A stretch of DNA of 64,000 nt from Vespa crabro (lineage: Eukaryota; Arthropoda; Insecta; Hymenoptera; Vespidae), in contig NC_060955.1 of the NCBI RefSeq assembly GCF_910589235.1, positions 12,048,837 through 12,112,836 of the forward strand. Reading direction: 5' to 3'. The notes below the pieces were generated by a model that made no database searches, was not told the origin of the DNA, and saw nothing but the letters and a program-made list of their open reading frames with translations. How positions within the stretch are numbered: the first letter of the stretch is position 1; the number at the start of each line of letters is the position of its first letter. Below, one piece after another: positions 12,401 through 25,728 of this stretch. The translations under genes and the position numbers were made by a program.

Positions 12401-15400
12401 TTTATATACGATTATTAGCTCATAAAGAAGTATCATCGAAATACGAAATTTGAAATCTCAATCAATATCAATGCTATTATATTCTATCGACGCAGAATAT
12501 ACAATGGAACAAGATCATAAGTTTGTCACTATGTGTAAATACGAGTTTCAACATGAATATTGTAGAAAAATGAGATCGACACATGCGAATTTCGTTAATT
12601 GCTGAGATTTAATCGTGAAAGCATTGAACTAACTCGTACCACAGCTTGAGAATTGTTTCCAATCGATTCGGACATTGTATTTCTGAAGATCAAACATCTA
12701 TTTTATCTTGGAATCGACGTTTTAACCTTGTGTCTTAACGTATATACGTTTTTTCGTTCATAATGGCGTACCATCGAAATACGAAAAAATGAAATCTCAT
12801 TCAAATTCAATTAGTTTATATTCTGTCGACGCAGAATAAAGATTACAACAAGAATATATCTTCCTGACTGTGTGTAAATAGAAGTTTTAACATGAAAATT
12901 GTCGAAAAATGAGATCGACAAATGCGAATTTTGTTAAATGCTGAGATAGAATCGTGAACAAAATGAACTTACTCGTACCACAGCTTGAGAAATGTTTCCA
13001 ATCTATTCGGAAATTGTATTTCTGAAGATCAAACATCCATTTTATCTTGGAATCGACGTTATAACCGTGTTTCATATTTTATATACGATTATTAGCTCAT
13101 AAAGAAGTATCATCGAAATACGAAATTTGAAATCTCAATCAATATCAATGCTATTATATTCTATCGACGCAGAATATACAATGGAACAAGATCATAAGTT
13201 TGTCACTATGTGTAAATACGAGTTTCAACATGAATATTGTAGAAAAATGAGATCGACACATGCGAATTTCGTTAATTGCTGAGATTTAATCGTGAAAGCA
13301 TTGAACTAACTCGTACCACAGCTTGAGAATTGTTTCCAATCGATTCGGACATTGTATTTCTGAAGATCAAACATCTATTTTATCTTGGAATCGACGTTTT
13401 AACCTTGTGTCTTAACGTATATACGTTTTTTCGTTCATAATGGCGTACCATCGAAATACGAAAAAATGAAATCTCATTCAAATTCAATTAGTTTATATTC
13501 TGTCGACGCAGAATAAAGATTACAACAAGAATATATCTTTCTGACTGTGTGTAAATAGAAGTTTTAACATGAAAATTGTCGAAAAATGAGATCGACAAAT
13601 GCGAATTTCTTTAATTGCAGAGATGTAATCGTGAAATCATTGAACTTACTCGTACCACAGCTTGAGAAATGTTTCCAATCTATTCGGACATTGTATTTCT
13701 GAAGATCAAACATCCATTTTATCTTGGAATCGACGTTATAACCGTATTTCATATTTTATATACGATTATTAGCTCATAAAGAAGTATAATCGAAATACGA
13801 AATTTGAAATCTCAATCAATATCAATGCTTTTATATTCTATCGACGCAGAATATACAATGGAACAAGATCATAAGTTTGTCACTATGTGTAAATACGAGT
13901 TTCAACATGAATATTGTAGAAAAATGAGATCGACACATGCGAATTTCGTTAATTGCTGAGATTTAATCGTGAAAGCATTGAACTAACTCGTACCACAGCT
14001 TGAGAATTGTTTCCAATCGATTCGGACATTGTATTTCTGAAGATCAAACATCTATTTTATCTTGGAATCGACGTTTTAACCTTGTGTCTTAACGTATATA
14101 CGTTTTTTCGTTCATAATGGCGTACCATCGAAATACGAAAAAATGAAATCTCATTCAAATTCAATTAGTTTATATTCTGTCGACGCAGAATAAAGATTAC
14201 AACAAGAATATATCTTCCTGACTGTGTGTAAATAGAAGTTTTAACATGAAAATTGTCGAAAAATGAGATCGACAAATGCGAATTTTGTTAAATGCTGAGA
14301 TAAAATCGTGAACAAAATGAACTTACTCGTACCACAGCTTGAGAAATGTTTCCAATCTATTCGGAAATTGTATTTCTGAAGATCAAACATCCATTTTATC
14401 TTGGAATCGACGTTATAACCGTGTTTCATATTTTATATACGATTATTAGCTCATAAAGAAGTATCATCGAAATACGAAATTTGAAATCTCAATCAATATC
14501 AATGCTATTATATTCTATCGACGCAGAATATACAATGGAACAAGATCATAAGTTTGTCACTATGTGTAAATACGAGTTTCAACATGAATATTGTAGAAAA
14601 ATGAGATCGACACATGCGAATTTCGTTAATTGCTGAGATTTAATCGTGAAAGCATTGAACTAACTCGTACCACAGCTTGAGAATTGTTTCCAATCGATTC
14701 GGACATTGTATTTCTGAAGATCAAACATCTATTTTATCTTGGAATCGACGTTTTAACCTTGTGTCTTAACGTATATACGTTTTTTCGTTCATAATGGCGT
14801 ACCATCGAAATACGAAAAAATGAAATCTCATTCAAATTCAATTAGTTTATATTCTGTCGACGCAGAATAAAGATTACAACAAGAATATATCTTTCTGACT
14901 GTGTGTAAATAGAAGTTTTAACATGAAAATTTTCGAAAAATGAGATCGACAAATGCGAATTTCTTTAATTGCAGAGATGTAATCGTGAAATCATTGAACT
15001 TACTCGTACCACAGCTTGAGAAATGTTTCCAATCTATTCGGACATTGTATTTCTGAAGATCAAACATCCATTTTATCTTGGAATCGACGTTATAACCGTA
15101 TTTCATATTTTATATACGATTATTAGCTCAAAAAGAAGTATAATCGAAATACGAAATTTGAAATCTCAATCAATATCAATGCTTTTATATTCTATCGACG
15201 CAGAATATACAATGGAACAAGATCATAAGTTTGTCACTATGTGTAAATACGAGTTTCAACATGAATATTGTAGAAAAATGAGATCGACACATGCGAATTT
15301 CGTTAATTGCTGAGATTTAATCGTGAAAGCATTGAACTAACTCGTACCACAGCTTGAGAATTGTTTCCAATCGATTCGGACATTGTATTTCTGAAGATCA

Positions 15401-16927
15401 AACATCTATTTTATCTTGGAATCGACGTTTTAACCTTGTGTCTTAACGTATATACGTTTTTTCGTTCATAATGGCGTACCATCGAAATACGAAATAATGA
15501 AATCTCATTCAAATTCAATTAGTTTATATTCTGTCGACGCATAATAAAGATTACAACAAGAATATATCATCCTGACTGTGTGTAAATAGAAGTTTTAACA
15601 TGAGAATTGTCGAAAAATGAGATCGACAAATGCGAATTTTGTTAAATGCTGAGATAAAATCGTGAACAAAATGAACTTACTCGTACCACAGCTTGAGAAA
15701 TGTTTCCAATCTATTCGGAAATTGTATTTCTGAAGATCAAACATCCATTTTATCTTGGAATCGACGTTATAACCGTGTTTCATATTTTATATACGATTAT
15801 TAGCTCATAAAGAAGTATCATCGAAATACGAAATTTGAAATCTCAATCAATATCAATGCTATTATATTCTATCGACGCAGAATATACAATGGAACAAGAT
15901 CATAAGTTTGTCACTATGTGTAAATACGAGTTTCAACATGAATATTGTAGAAAAATGAGATCGACACATGCGAATTTCGTTAATTGCTGAGATTTAATCG
16001 TGAAAGCATTGAACTAACTCGTACCACAGCTTGAGAATTGTTTCCAATCGATTCGGACATTGTATTTCTGAAGATCAAACATCTATTTTATCTTGGAATC
16101 GACGTTTTAACCTTGTGTCTTAACGTATATACGTTTTTTCGTTCATAATGGCGTACCATCGAAATACGAAAAAATGAAATCTCATTCAAATTCAATTAGT
16201 TTATATTCTGTCGACGCAGAATAAAGATTACAACAAGAATATATCTTCCTGACTGTGTGTAAATAGAAGTTTTAACATGAAAATTGTCGAAAAATGAGAT
16301 CGACAAATGCGAATTTTGTTAAATGCTGAGATAAAATCGTGAACAAAATGAACTTACTCGTACCACAGCTTGAGAAATGTTTCCAATCTATTCGGACATT
16401 GTATTTCTGAAGATCAAACATCCATTTTATCTTGGAATCGACGTTATAACCGTATTTCATATTTTATATACGATTATTAGCTCAAAAAGAAGTATAATCG
16501 AAATACGAAATTTGAAATCTCAATCAATATCAATGCTTTTATATTCTATCGACGCAGAATATACAATGGAACAAGATCATAAGTTTGTCACTATGTGTAA
16601 ATACGAGTTTCAACATGAATATTGTAGAAAAATGAGATCGACACATGCGAATTTCGTTAATTGCTGAGATTTAATCGTGAAAGCATTGAACTAACTCGTA
16701 CCACAGCTTGAGAATTGTTTCCAATCGATTCGGACATTGTATTTCTGAAGATCAAACATCTATTTTATCTTGGAATCGACGTTTTAACCTTGTGTCTTAA
16801 CGTATATACGTTTTTTCGTTCATAATGGCGTACCATCGAAATACGAAATAATGAAATCTCATTCAAATTCAATTAGTTTATATTCTGTCGACGCATAATA
16901 AAGATTACAACAAGAATATATCATCCT
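9479..16927. repeat. Block 3: alternating A types with the B2 variant
   Basis: Eleven dimers (9479, 10157, 10834, 11512, 12189, 12866, 13543, 14220, 14897, 15574, 16251). L2-R2 A monomers at 10157, 11512, 13543 and 14897 are interleaved with L1-R1 ones, mostly at 1,354-bp spacing. The L2 units carry AACCGTATTTC and GTATAATCG, found only here. B is mainly the B2 form with CGAAAAAATG and ATATCTTTCTG. There is a one-base insertion near 9,549 (TTTTGTAAAAATGC) and another near 11,349. Units 10834, 12189 and 12866 share GAGATAGAATCG. Confidence 0.85.
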
Positions 16928-19900
16928 GACTGTGTGTAAATAGAAGTTTTAACATGAGAATTGTCGAAAAATGAGATCGACAAATGCGAATTTTGTTAAA
17001 TGCTGAGATAAAATCGTGAACAAAATGAACTTACTCGTACCACAGCTTGAGAAATGTTTCCAATCTATTCGGAAATTGTATTTCTGAAGATCAAACATCC
17101 ATTTTATCTTGGAATCGACGTTATAACCGTGTTTCATATTTTATATACGATTATTAGCTCATAAAGAAGTATCATCGAAATACGAAATTTGAAATCTCAA
17201 TCAATATCAATGCTATTATATTCTATCGACGCAGAATATACAATGGAACAAGATCATAAGTTTGTCACTATGTGTAAATACGAGTTTCAACATGAATATT
17301 GTAGAAAAATGAGATCGACACATGCGAATTTCGTTAATTGCTGAGATTTAATCGTGAAAGCATTGAACTAACTCGTACCACAGCTTGAGAATTGTTTCCA
17401 ATCGATTCGGACATTGTATTTCTGAAGATCAAACATCTATTTTATCTTGGAATCGACGTTTTAACCTTGTGTCTTAACGTATATACGTTTTTTCGTTCAT
17501 AATGGCGTACCATCGAAATACGAAAAAATGAAATCTCATTCAAATTCAATTAGTTTATATTCTGTCGACGCAGAATAAAGATTACAACAAGAATATATCT
17601 TCCTGACTGTGTGTAAATAGAAGTTTTAACATGAAAATTGTCGAAAAATGAGATCGACAAATGCGAATTTTGTTAAATGCTGAGATAAAATCGTGAACAA
17701 AATGAACTTACTCGTACCACAGCTTGAGAAATGTTTCCAATCTATTCGGAAATTGTATTTCTGAAGATCAAACATCCATTTTATCTTGGAATCGACGTTA
17801 TAACCGTGTTTCATATTTTATATACGATTATTAGCTCATAAAGAAGTATCATCGAAATACGAAATTTGAAATCTCAATCAATATCAATGCTATTATATTC
17901 TATCGACGCAGAATATACAATGGAACAAGATCATAAGTTTGTCACTATGTGTAAATACGAGTTTCAACATGAATATTGTAGAAAAATGAGATCGACACAT
18001 GCGAATTTCGTTAATTGCTGAGATTTAATCGTGAAAGCATTGAACTAACTCGTACCACAGCTTGAGAATTGTTTCCAATCGATTCGGACATTGTATTTCT
18101 GAAGATCAAACATCTATTTTATCTTGGAATCGACGTTTTAACCTTGTGTCTTAACGTATATACGTTTTTTCGTTCATAATGGCGTACCATCGAAATACGA
18201 AATAATGAAATCTCATTCAAATTCAATTAGTTTATATTCTGTCGACGCATAATAAAGATTACAACAAGAATATATCTTCCTGACTGTGTGTAAATAGAAG
18301 TTTTAACATGAGAATTGTCGAAAAATGAGATCGACAAATGCGAATTTTGTTAAATGCTGAGATAAAATCGTGAACAAAATGAAATTACTCGTACCACAGC
18401 TTGAGAAATGTTTCCAATCTATTCGGAAATTGTATTTCTGAAGATCAAACATCCATTTTATCTTGGAATCGACGTTATAACCGTGTTTCATATTTTATAT
18501 ACGATTATTAGCTCATAAAGAAGTATCATCGAAAGACGAAATTTGAAATCTCAATCAATATCAATGCTATTATATTCTATCGACGCAGAATATACAATGG
18601 AACAAGATCATAAGTTTGTCACTATGTGTAAATACGAGTTTCAACATGAATATTGTAGAAAAATGAGATCGACACATGCGAATTTCGTTAATTGCTGAGA
18701 TTTAATCGTGAAAGCATTGAACTAACTCGTACCACAGCTTGAGAATTGTTTCCAATCGATTCGGACATTGTATTTCTGAAGATCAAACATCTATTTTATC
18801 TTGGAATCGACGTTTTAACCTTGTGTCTTAACGTATATACGTTTTTTCGTTCATAATGGCGTACCATCGAAATACGAAATAATGAAATCTCATTCAAATT
18901 CAATTAGTTTATATTCTGTCGACGCATAATAAAGATTACAACAAGAATATATCTTCCTGACTGTGTGTAAATAGAAGTTTTAACATGAAAATTGTCGAAA
19001 AATGAGATCGACAAATGCGAATTTTGTTAAATGCTGAGATAAAATAGTGAACAAAATGAACTTACTCGTACCACAGCTTGAGAAATGTTTCCAATCTATT
19101 CGGAAATTGTATTTCTGAAGATCAAACATCCATTTTATCTTGGAATCGACGTTATAACCGTGTTTCATAATTTATATACGATTATTAGCTCATAAAGAAG
19201 TATCATCGAAAGACGAAATTTGAAATCTCAATCAATATCAATGCTATTATATTCTATCGACGCAGATTATACAATGGAACAAGATCATAAGTTTGTCACT
19301 ATGTGTAAATACGAGTTTCAACATGAATATTGTAGAAAAATGAGATCGACACTTGCGAATTTCGTTAATTGCTGAGATTTAATCGTGAAAGCATTGAACT
19401 AACTCGTACCACAGCTTGAGAATTGTTTCCAATCGATTCGGACATTGTATTTCTGAAGATCAAACATCTATTTTATCTTGGAATCGACGTTTTAACCTTG
19501 TGTCTTAACGTATATACGTTTTTTCGTTCATAATGGCGTACCATCGAAATACGAAATAATGAAATCTCATTCAAATTCAATTAGTTTATATTCTGTCGAC
19601 GCATAATAAAGATTACAACAAGAATATATCTTCCTGACTGTGTGTAAATAGAAGTTTTAACATGAAAATTGTCGAAAAATGAGATCGACAAATGCGAATT
19701 TTGTTAAATGCTGAGATAAAATCGTGAACAAAATGAACTTACTCGTACCACAGCTTGAGAAATGTTTCCAATCTATTCGGAAATTGTATTTCTGAAGATC
19801 AAACATCCATTTTATCTTGGAATCGACGTTATAACCGTGTTTCATATTTTATATACGATTATTAGCTCATAAAGAAGTATCATCGAAATACGAAATTTGA

Positions 19901-22900
19901 AATCTCAATCAATATCAATGCTATTATATTCTATCGACGCAGAATATACAATGGAACAAGATCATAAGTTTGTCACTATGTGTAAATACGAGTTTCAACA
20001 TGAATATTGTAGAAAAATGAGATCGACACATGCGAATTTCGTTAATTGCTGAGATTTAATCGTGAAAGCATTGAACTAACTCGTACCACAGCTTGAGAAT
20101 TGTTTCCAATCGATTCGGACATTGTATTTCTGAAGATCAAACATCTATTTTATCTTGGAATCGACGTTTTAACCTTGTGTCTTAACGTATATTCGTTTTT
20201 TCGTTCATAATGGCGTACCATCGAAATACGAAAAAATGAAATCTCATTCAAATTCAATTAGTTTATATTCTGTCGACGCAGAATAAAGATTACAACAAGA
20301 ATATATCTTTCTGACTGTGTGTAAATAGAAGTTTTAACATGAAAATTGTCGAAAAATGAGATCGACAAATGCGAATTTCTTTAATTGCAGAGATGTAATC
20401 GTGAAATCATTGAACTTACTCGTACCACAGCTTGAGAAATGTTTCCAATCTATTCGGACATTGTATTTCTGAAGATCAAACATCCATTTTATCTTGGAAT
20501 CGACGTTATAACCGTGTTTCATATTTTATATACGATTATTAGCTCATAAAGAAGTATCATCGAAATACGAAATTTGAAATCTCAATCAACATCAATGCTT
20601 TTATATTCTATCGACGCAGAATATACAATGGAACAAGATCATAAGTTTGTCACTATGTGTAAATACGAGTTTCAACATGAATATTGTAGAAAAATGAGAT
20701 CGACACATGCGAATTTCGTTAATTGCTGAGATTTAATCGTGAAAGCATTGAACTAACTCGTACCACAGCTTGAGAATTGTTTCCAATCGATTCGGACATT
20801 GTATTTCTGAAGATCAAACATCTATTTTATCTTGGAATCGACGTTTTAACCTTGTGTCTTAACGTATATACGTTTTTTCGTTCATAATGGCGTACCATCG
20901 AAATACGAAATAATGAAATCTCATTCAAATTCAATTAGTTTATATTCTGTCGACGCATAATAAAGATTACAACAAGAATATATCATCCTGACTGTGTGTA
21001 AATAGAAGTTTTAACATGAGAATTGTCGAAAAATGAGATCGACAAATGCGAATTTTGTTAAATGCTGAGATAAAATCGTGAACAAAATGAACTTACTCGT
21101 ACCACAGCTTGAGAAATGTTTCCAATCTATTCGGAAATTGTATTTCTGAAGATCAAACATCCATTTTATCTTGGAATCGACGTTATAACCGTGTTTCATA
21201 TTTTATATACGATTATTAGCTCATAAAGAAGTATCATCGAAATACGAAATTTGAAATCTCAATCAATATCAATGCTATTATATTCTATCGACGCAGAATA
21301 TACAATGGAACAAGATCATAAGTTTGTCACTATGTGTAAATACGAGTTTCAACATGAATATTGTAGAAAAATGAGATCGACACATGCGAATTTCGTTAAT
21401 TGCTGAGATTTAATCGTGAAAGCATTGAACTAACTCGTACCACAGCTTGAGAATTGTTTCCAATCGATTCGGACATTGTATTTCTGAAGATCAAACATCT
21501 ATTTTATCTTGGAATCGACGTTTTAACCTTGTGTCTTAACGTATATACGTTTTTTCGTTCATAATGGCGTACCATCGAAATACGAAATAATGAAATCTCA
21601 TTCAAATTCAATTAGTTTATATTCTGTCGACGCATAATAAAGATTACAACAAGAATATATCTTCCTGACTGTGTGTAAATAGAAGTTTTTACATGAAAAT
21701 TGTCGAAAAATGAGATCGACAAATGCGAATTTTGTTAAATGCTGAGATAAAATCGTGAACAAAATGAACTTACTCGTACCACAGCTTGAGAAATGTTTCC
21801 AATCTATTCGGAAATTGTATTTCTGAAGATCAAACATCCATTTTATCTTGGAATCGACGTTATAACCGTGTTTCATATTTTATATACGATTATTAGCTCA
21901 TAAAGAAGTATCATCGAAAGACGAAATTTGAAATCTCAATCAATATCAATGCTATTATATTCTATCGACGCAGAATATACAATGGAACAAGATCATAAGT
22001 TTGTCACTATGTGTAAATACGAGTTTCAACATGAATATTGTAGAAAAATGAGATCGACACATGCGAATTTCGTTAATTGCTGAGATTTAATCGTGAAAGC
22101 ATTGAACTAACTCGTACCACAGCTTGAGAATTGTTTCCAATCGATTCGGACATTGTATTTCTGAAGATCAAACATCTATTTTATCTTGGAATCGACGTTT
22201 TAACCTTGTGTCTTAACGTATATACGTTTTTTCGTTCATAATGGCGTACCATCGAAATACGAAATAATGAAATCTCATTCAAATTCAATTAGTTTATATT
22301 CTGTCGACGCATAATAAAGATTACAACAAGAATATATCTTCCTGACTGTGTGTAAATAGAAGTTTTAACATGAAAATTGTCGAAAAATGAGATCGACAAA
22401 TGCGAATTTTGTTAAATGCTGAGATAAAATCGTGAACAAAATGAACTTACTCGTACCACAGCTTGAGAAATGTTTCCAATCTATTCGGAAATTGTATTTC
22501 TGAAGATCAAACATCCATTTTATCTTGGAATCGACGTTATAACCGTGTTTCATATTTTATATACGATTATTAGCTCATAAAGAAGTATCATCGAAATACG
22601 AAATTTGAAATCTCAATCAATATCAATGCTATTATATTCTATCGACGCAGAATATACAATGGAACAAGATCATAAGTTTGTCACTATGTGTAAATACGAG
22701 TTTCAACATGAATATTGTAGAAAAATGAGATCGACACATGCGAATTTCGTTAATTGCTGAGATTTAATCGTGAAAGCATTGAACTAACTCGTACCACAGC
22801 TTGAGAATTGTTTCCAATCGATTCGGACATTGTATTTCTGAAGATCAAACATCTATTTTATCTTGGAATCGACGTTTTAACCTTGTGTCTTAACGTATAT

Positions 22901-25728
22901 ACGTTTTTTCGTTCATAATGGCGTACCATCGAAATACGAAATAATGAAATCTCATTCAAATTCAATTAGTTTATATTCTGTCGACGCATAATAAAGATTA
23001 CAACAAGAATATATCTTCCTGACTGTGTGTAAATAGAAGTTTTTACATGAAAATTGTCGAAAAATGAGATCGACAAATGCGAATTTTGTTAAATGCTGAG
23101 ATAAAATCGTGAACAAAATGAACTTACTCGTACCACAGCTTGAGAAATGTTTCCAATCTATTCGGAAATTGTATTTCTGAAGATCAAACATCCATTTTAT
23201 CTTGGAATCGACGTTATAACCGTGTTTCATATTTTATATACGATTATTAGCTCATAAAGAAGTATCATCGAAAGACGAAATTTGAAATCTCAATCAATAT
23301 CAATGCTATTATATTCTATCGACGCAGAATATACAATGGAACAAGATCATAAGTTTGTCACTATGTGTAAATACGAGTTTCAACATGAATATTGTAGAAA
23401 AATGAGATCGACACATGCGAATTTCGTTAATTGCTGAGATTTAATCGTGAAAGCATTGAACTAACTCGTACCACAGCTTGAGAATTGTTTCCAATCGATT
23501 CGGACATTGTATTTCTGAAGATCAAACATCTATTTTATCTTGGAATCGACGTTTTAACCTTGTGTCTTAACGTATATACGTTTTTTCGTTCATAATGGCG
23601 TACCATCGAAATACGAAATAATGAAATCTCATTCAAATTCAATTAGTTTATATTCTGTCGACGCATAATAAAGATTACAACAAGAATATATCTTCCTGAC
23701 TGTGTGTAAATAGAAGTTTTAACATGAAAATTGTCGAAAAATGAGATCGACAAATGCGAATTTTGTTAAATGCTGAGATAAAATCGTGAACAAAATGAAC
23801 TTACTCGTACCACAGCTTGAGAAATGTTTCCAATCTATTCGGAAATTGTATTTCTGAAGATCAAACATCCATTTTATCTTGGAATCGACGTTATAACCGT
23901 GTTTCATATTTTATATACGATTATTAGCTCATAAAGAAGTATCATCGAAATACGAAATTTGAAATCTCAATCAATATCAATGCTATTATATTCTATCGAC
24001 GCAGAATATACAATGGAACAAGATCATAAGTTTGTCACTATGTGTAAATACGAGTTTCAACATGAATATTGTAGAAAAATGAGATCGACACATGCGAATT
24101 TCGTTAATTGCTGAGATTTAATCGTGAAAGCATTGAACTAACTCGTACCACAGCTTGAGAATTGTTTCCAATCGATTCGGACATTGTATTTCTGAAGATC
24201 AAACATCTATTTTATCTTGGAATCGACGTTTTAACCTTGTGTCTTAACGTATATACGTTTTTTCGTTCATAATGGCGTACCATCGAAATACGAAAAAATG
24301 AAATCTCATTCAAATTCAATTAGTTTATATTCTGTCGACGCAGAATAAAGATTACAACAAGAATATATCTTTCTGACTGTGTGTAAATAGAAGTTTTAAC
24401 ACGAAAATTGTCGAAAAATGAGATCGACAAATGCGAATTTCTTTAATTGCAGAGATGTAATCGTGAAATCATTGAACTTACTCGTACCACAGCTTGAGAA
24501 ATGTTTCCAATCTATTCGGACATTGTATTTCTGAAGATCAAACATCCATTTTATCTTGGAATCGACGTTATAACCGTGTTTCATATTTTATATACGATTA
24601 TTAGCTCATAAAGAAGTATCATCGAAATACGAAATTTGAAATCTCAATCAACATCAATGCTTTTATATTCTATCGACGCAGAATATACAATGGAACAAGA
24701 TCATAAGTTTGTCACTATGTGTAAATACGAGTTTCAACATGAATATTGTAGAAAAATGAGATCGACACATGCGAATTTCGTTAATTGCTGAGATTTAATC
24801 GTGAAAGCATTGAACTAACTCGTACCACAGCTTGAGAATTGTTTCCAATCGATTCGGACATTGTATTTCTGAAGATCAAACATCTATTTTATCTTGGAAT
24901 CGACGTTTTAACCTTGTGTCTTAACGTATATACGTTTTTTCGTTCATAATGGCGTACCATCGAAATACGAAAAAATGAAATCTCATTCAAATTCAATTAG
25001 TTTATATTCTGTCGACGCAGAATAAAGATTACAACAAGAATATATCTTTCTGACTGTGTGTAAATAGAAGTTTTAACATGAAAATTGTCGAAAAATGAGA
25101 TCGACAAATGCGAATTTCTTTAATTGCAGAGATGTAATCGTGAAATCATTGAACTTACTCGTACCACAGCTTGAGAAATGTTTCCAATCTATTCGGAAAT
25201 TGTATTTCTGAAGATCAAACATCCATTTTATCTTGGAATCGACGTTATAACCGTGTTTCATATTTTATATACGATTATTAGCTCATAAAGAAGTATCATC
25301 GAAATACGAAATTTGAAATCTCAATCAATATCAATGCTATTATATTCTATCGACGCAGAATATACAATGGAACAAGATCATAAGTTTGTCACTATGTGTA
25401 AATACGAGTTTCAACATGAATATTGTAGAAAAATGAGATCGACACATGCGAATTTCGTTAATTGCTGAGATTTAATCGTGAAAGCATTGAACTAACTCGT
25501 ACCACAGCTTGAGAATTGTTTCCAATCGATTCGGACATTGTATTTCTGAAGATCAAACATCTATTTTATCTTGGAATCGACGTTTTAACCTTGTGTCTTA
25601 ACGTATATACGTTTTTTCGTTCATAATGGCGTACCATCGAAATACGAAATAATGAAATCTCATTCAAATTCAATTAGTTTATATTCTGTCGACGCATAAT
25701 AAAGATTACAACAAGAATATATCTTCCT
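16928..25728. repeat. Block 4: mostly L1-R1 dimers with isolated L2 units
   Basis: Thirteen dimers (16928 to 25052 at 677-bp steps). Ten are L1-R1. L2 units appear at 20313, 24375 and 25052. The first two share a rare TCAACATCAATG, also seen at 2032 and 31483. The 25052 unit is a left/right recombinant. Single changes include GAAATTACTC near 18,383, a broken palindrome at 20,193, and AACACGAAAATTG near 24,402. Confidence 0.85.
21020..24295. repeat. 1,354-bp tandem duplication, about 2.4 copies
   Basis: Positions 21,020-22,941 match 22,374-24,295 at an offset of 1,354; I noticed no mismatch inside. The repeated pair is a dimer with GTTTTTACATG and CGAAAGACG (21667 and 23021) followed by one with GTTTTAACATG and CGAAATACG (22344 and 23698). 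The left limit is set by GAGAATTG versus GAAAATTG at 21,019 and 22,373. The right limit is the switch from CGAAATAATG to CGAAAAAATG. Confidence 0.8.

Noticed and set aside
15023..16667. Two plus-strand 96-codon frames (15,023-15,313 and 16,377-16,667)
   Set aside because: They exist only because AGCTCATAAAG changed to AGCTCAAAAAG, removing a stop in these two copies. They run across the A-B junction and have no counterpart in other units.
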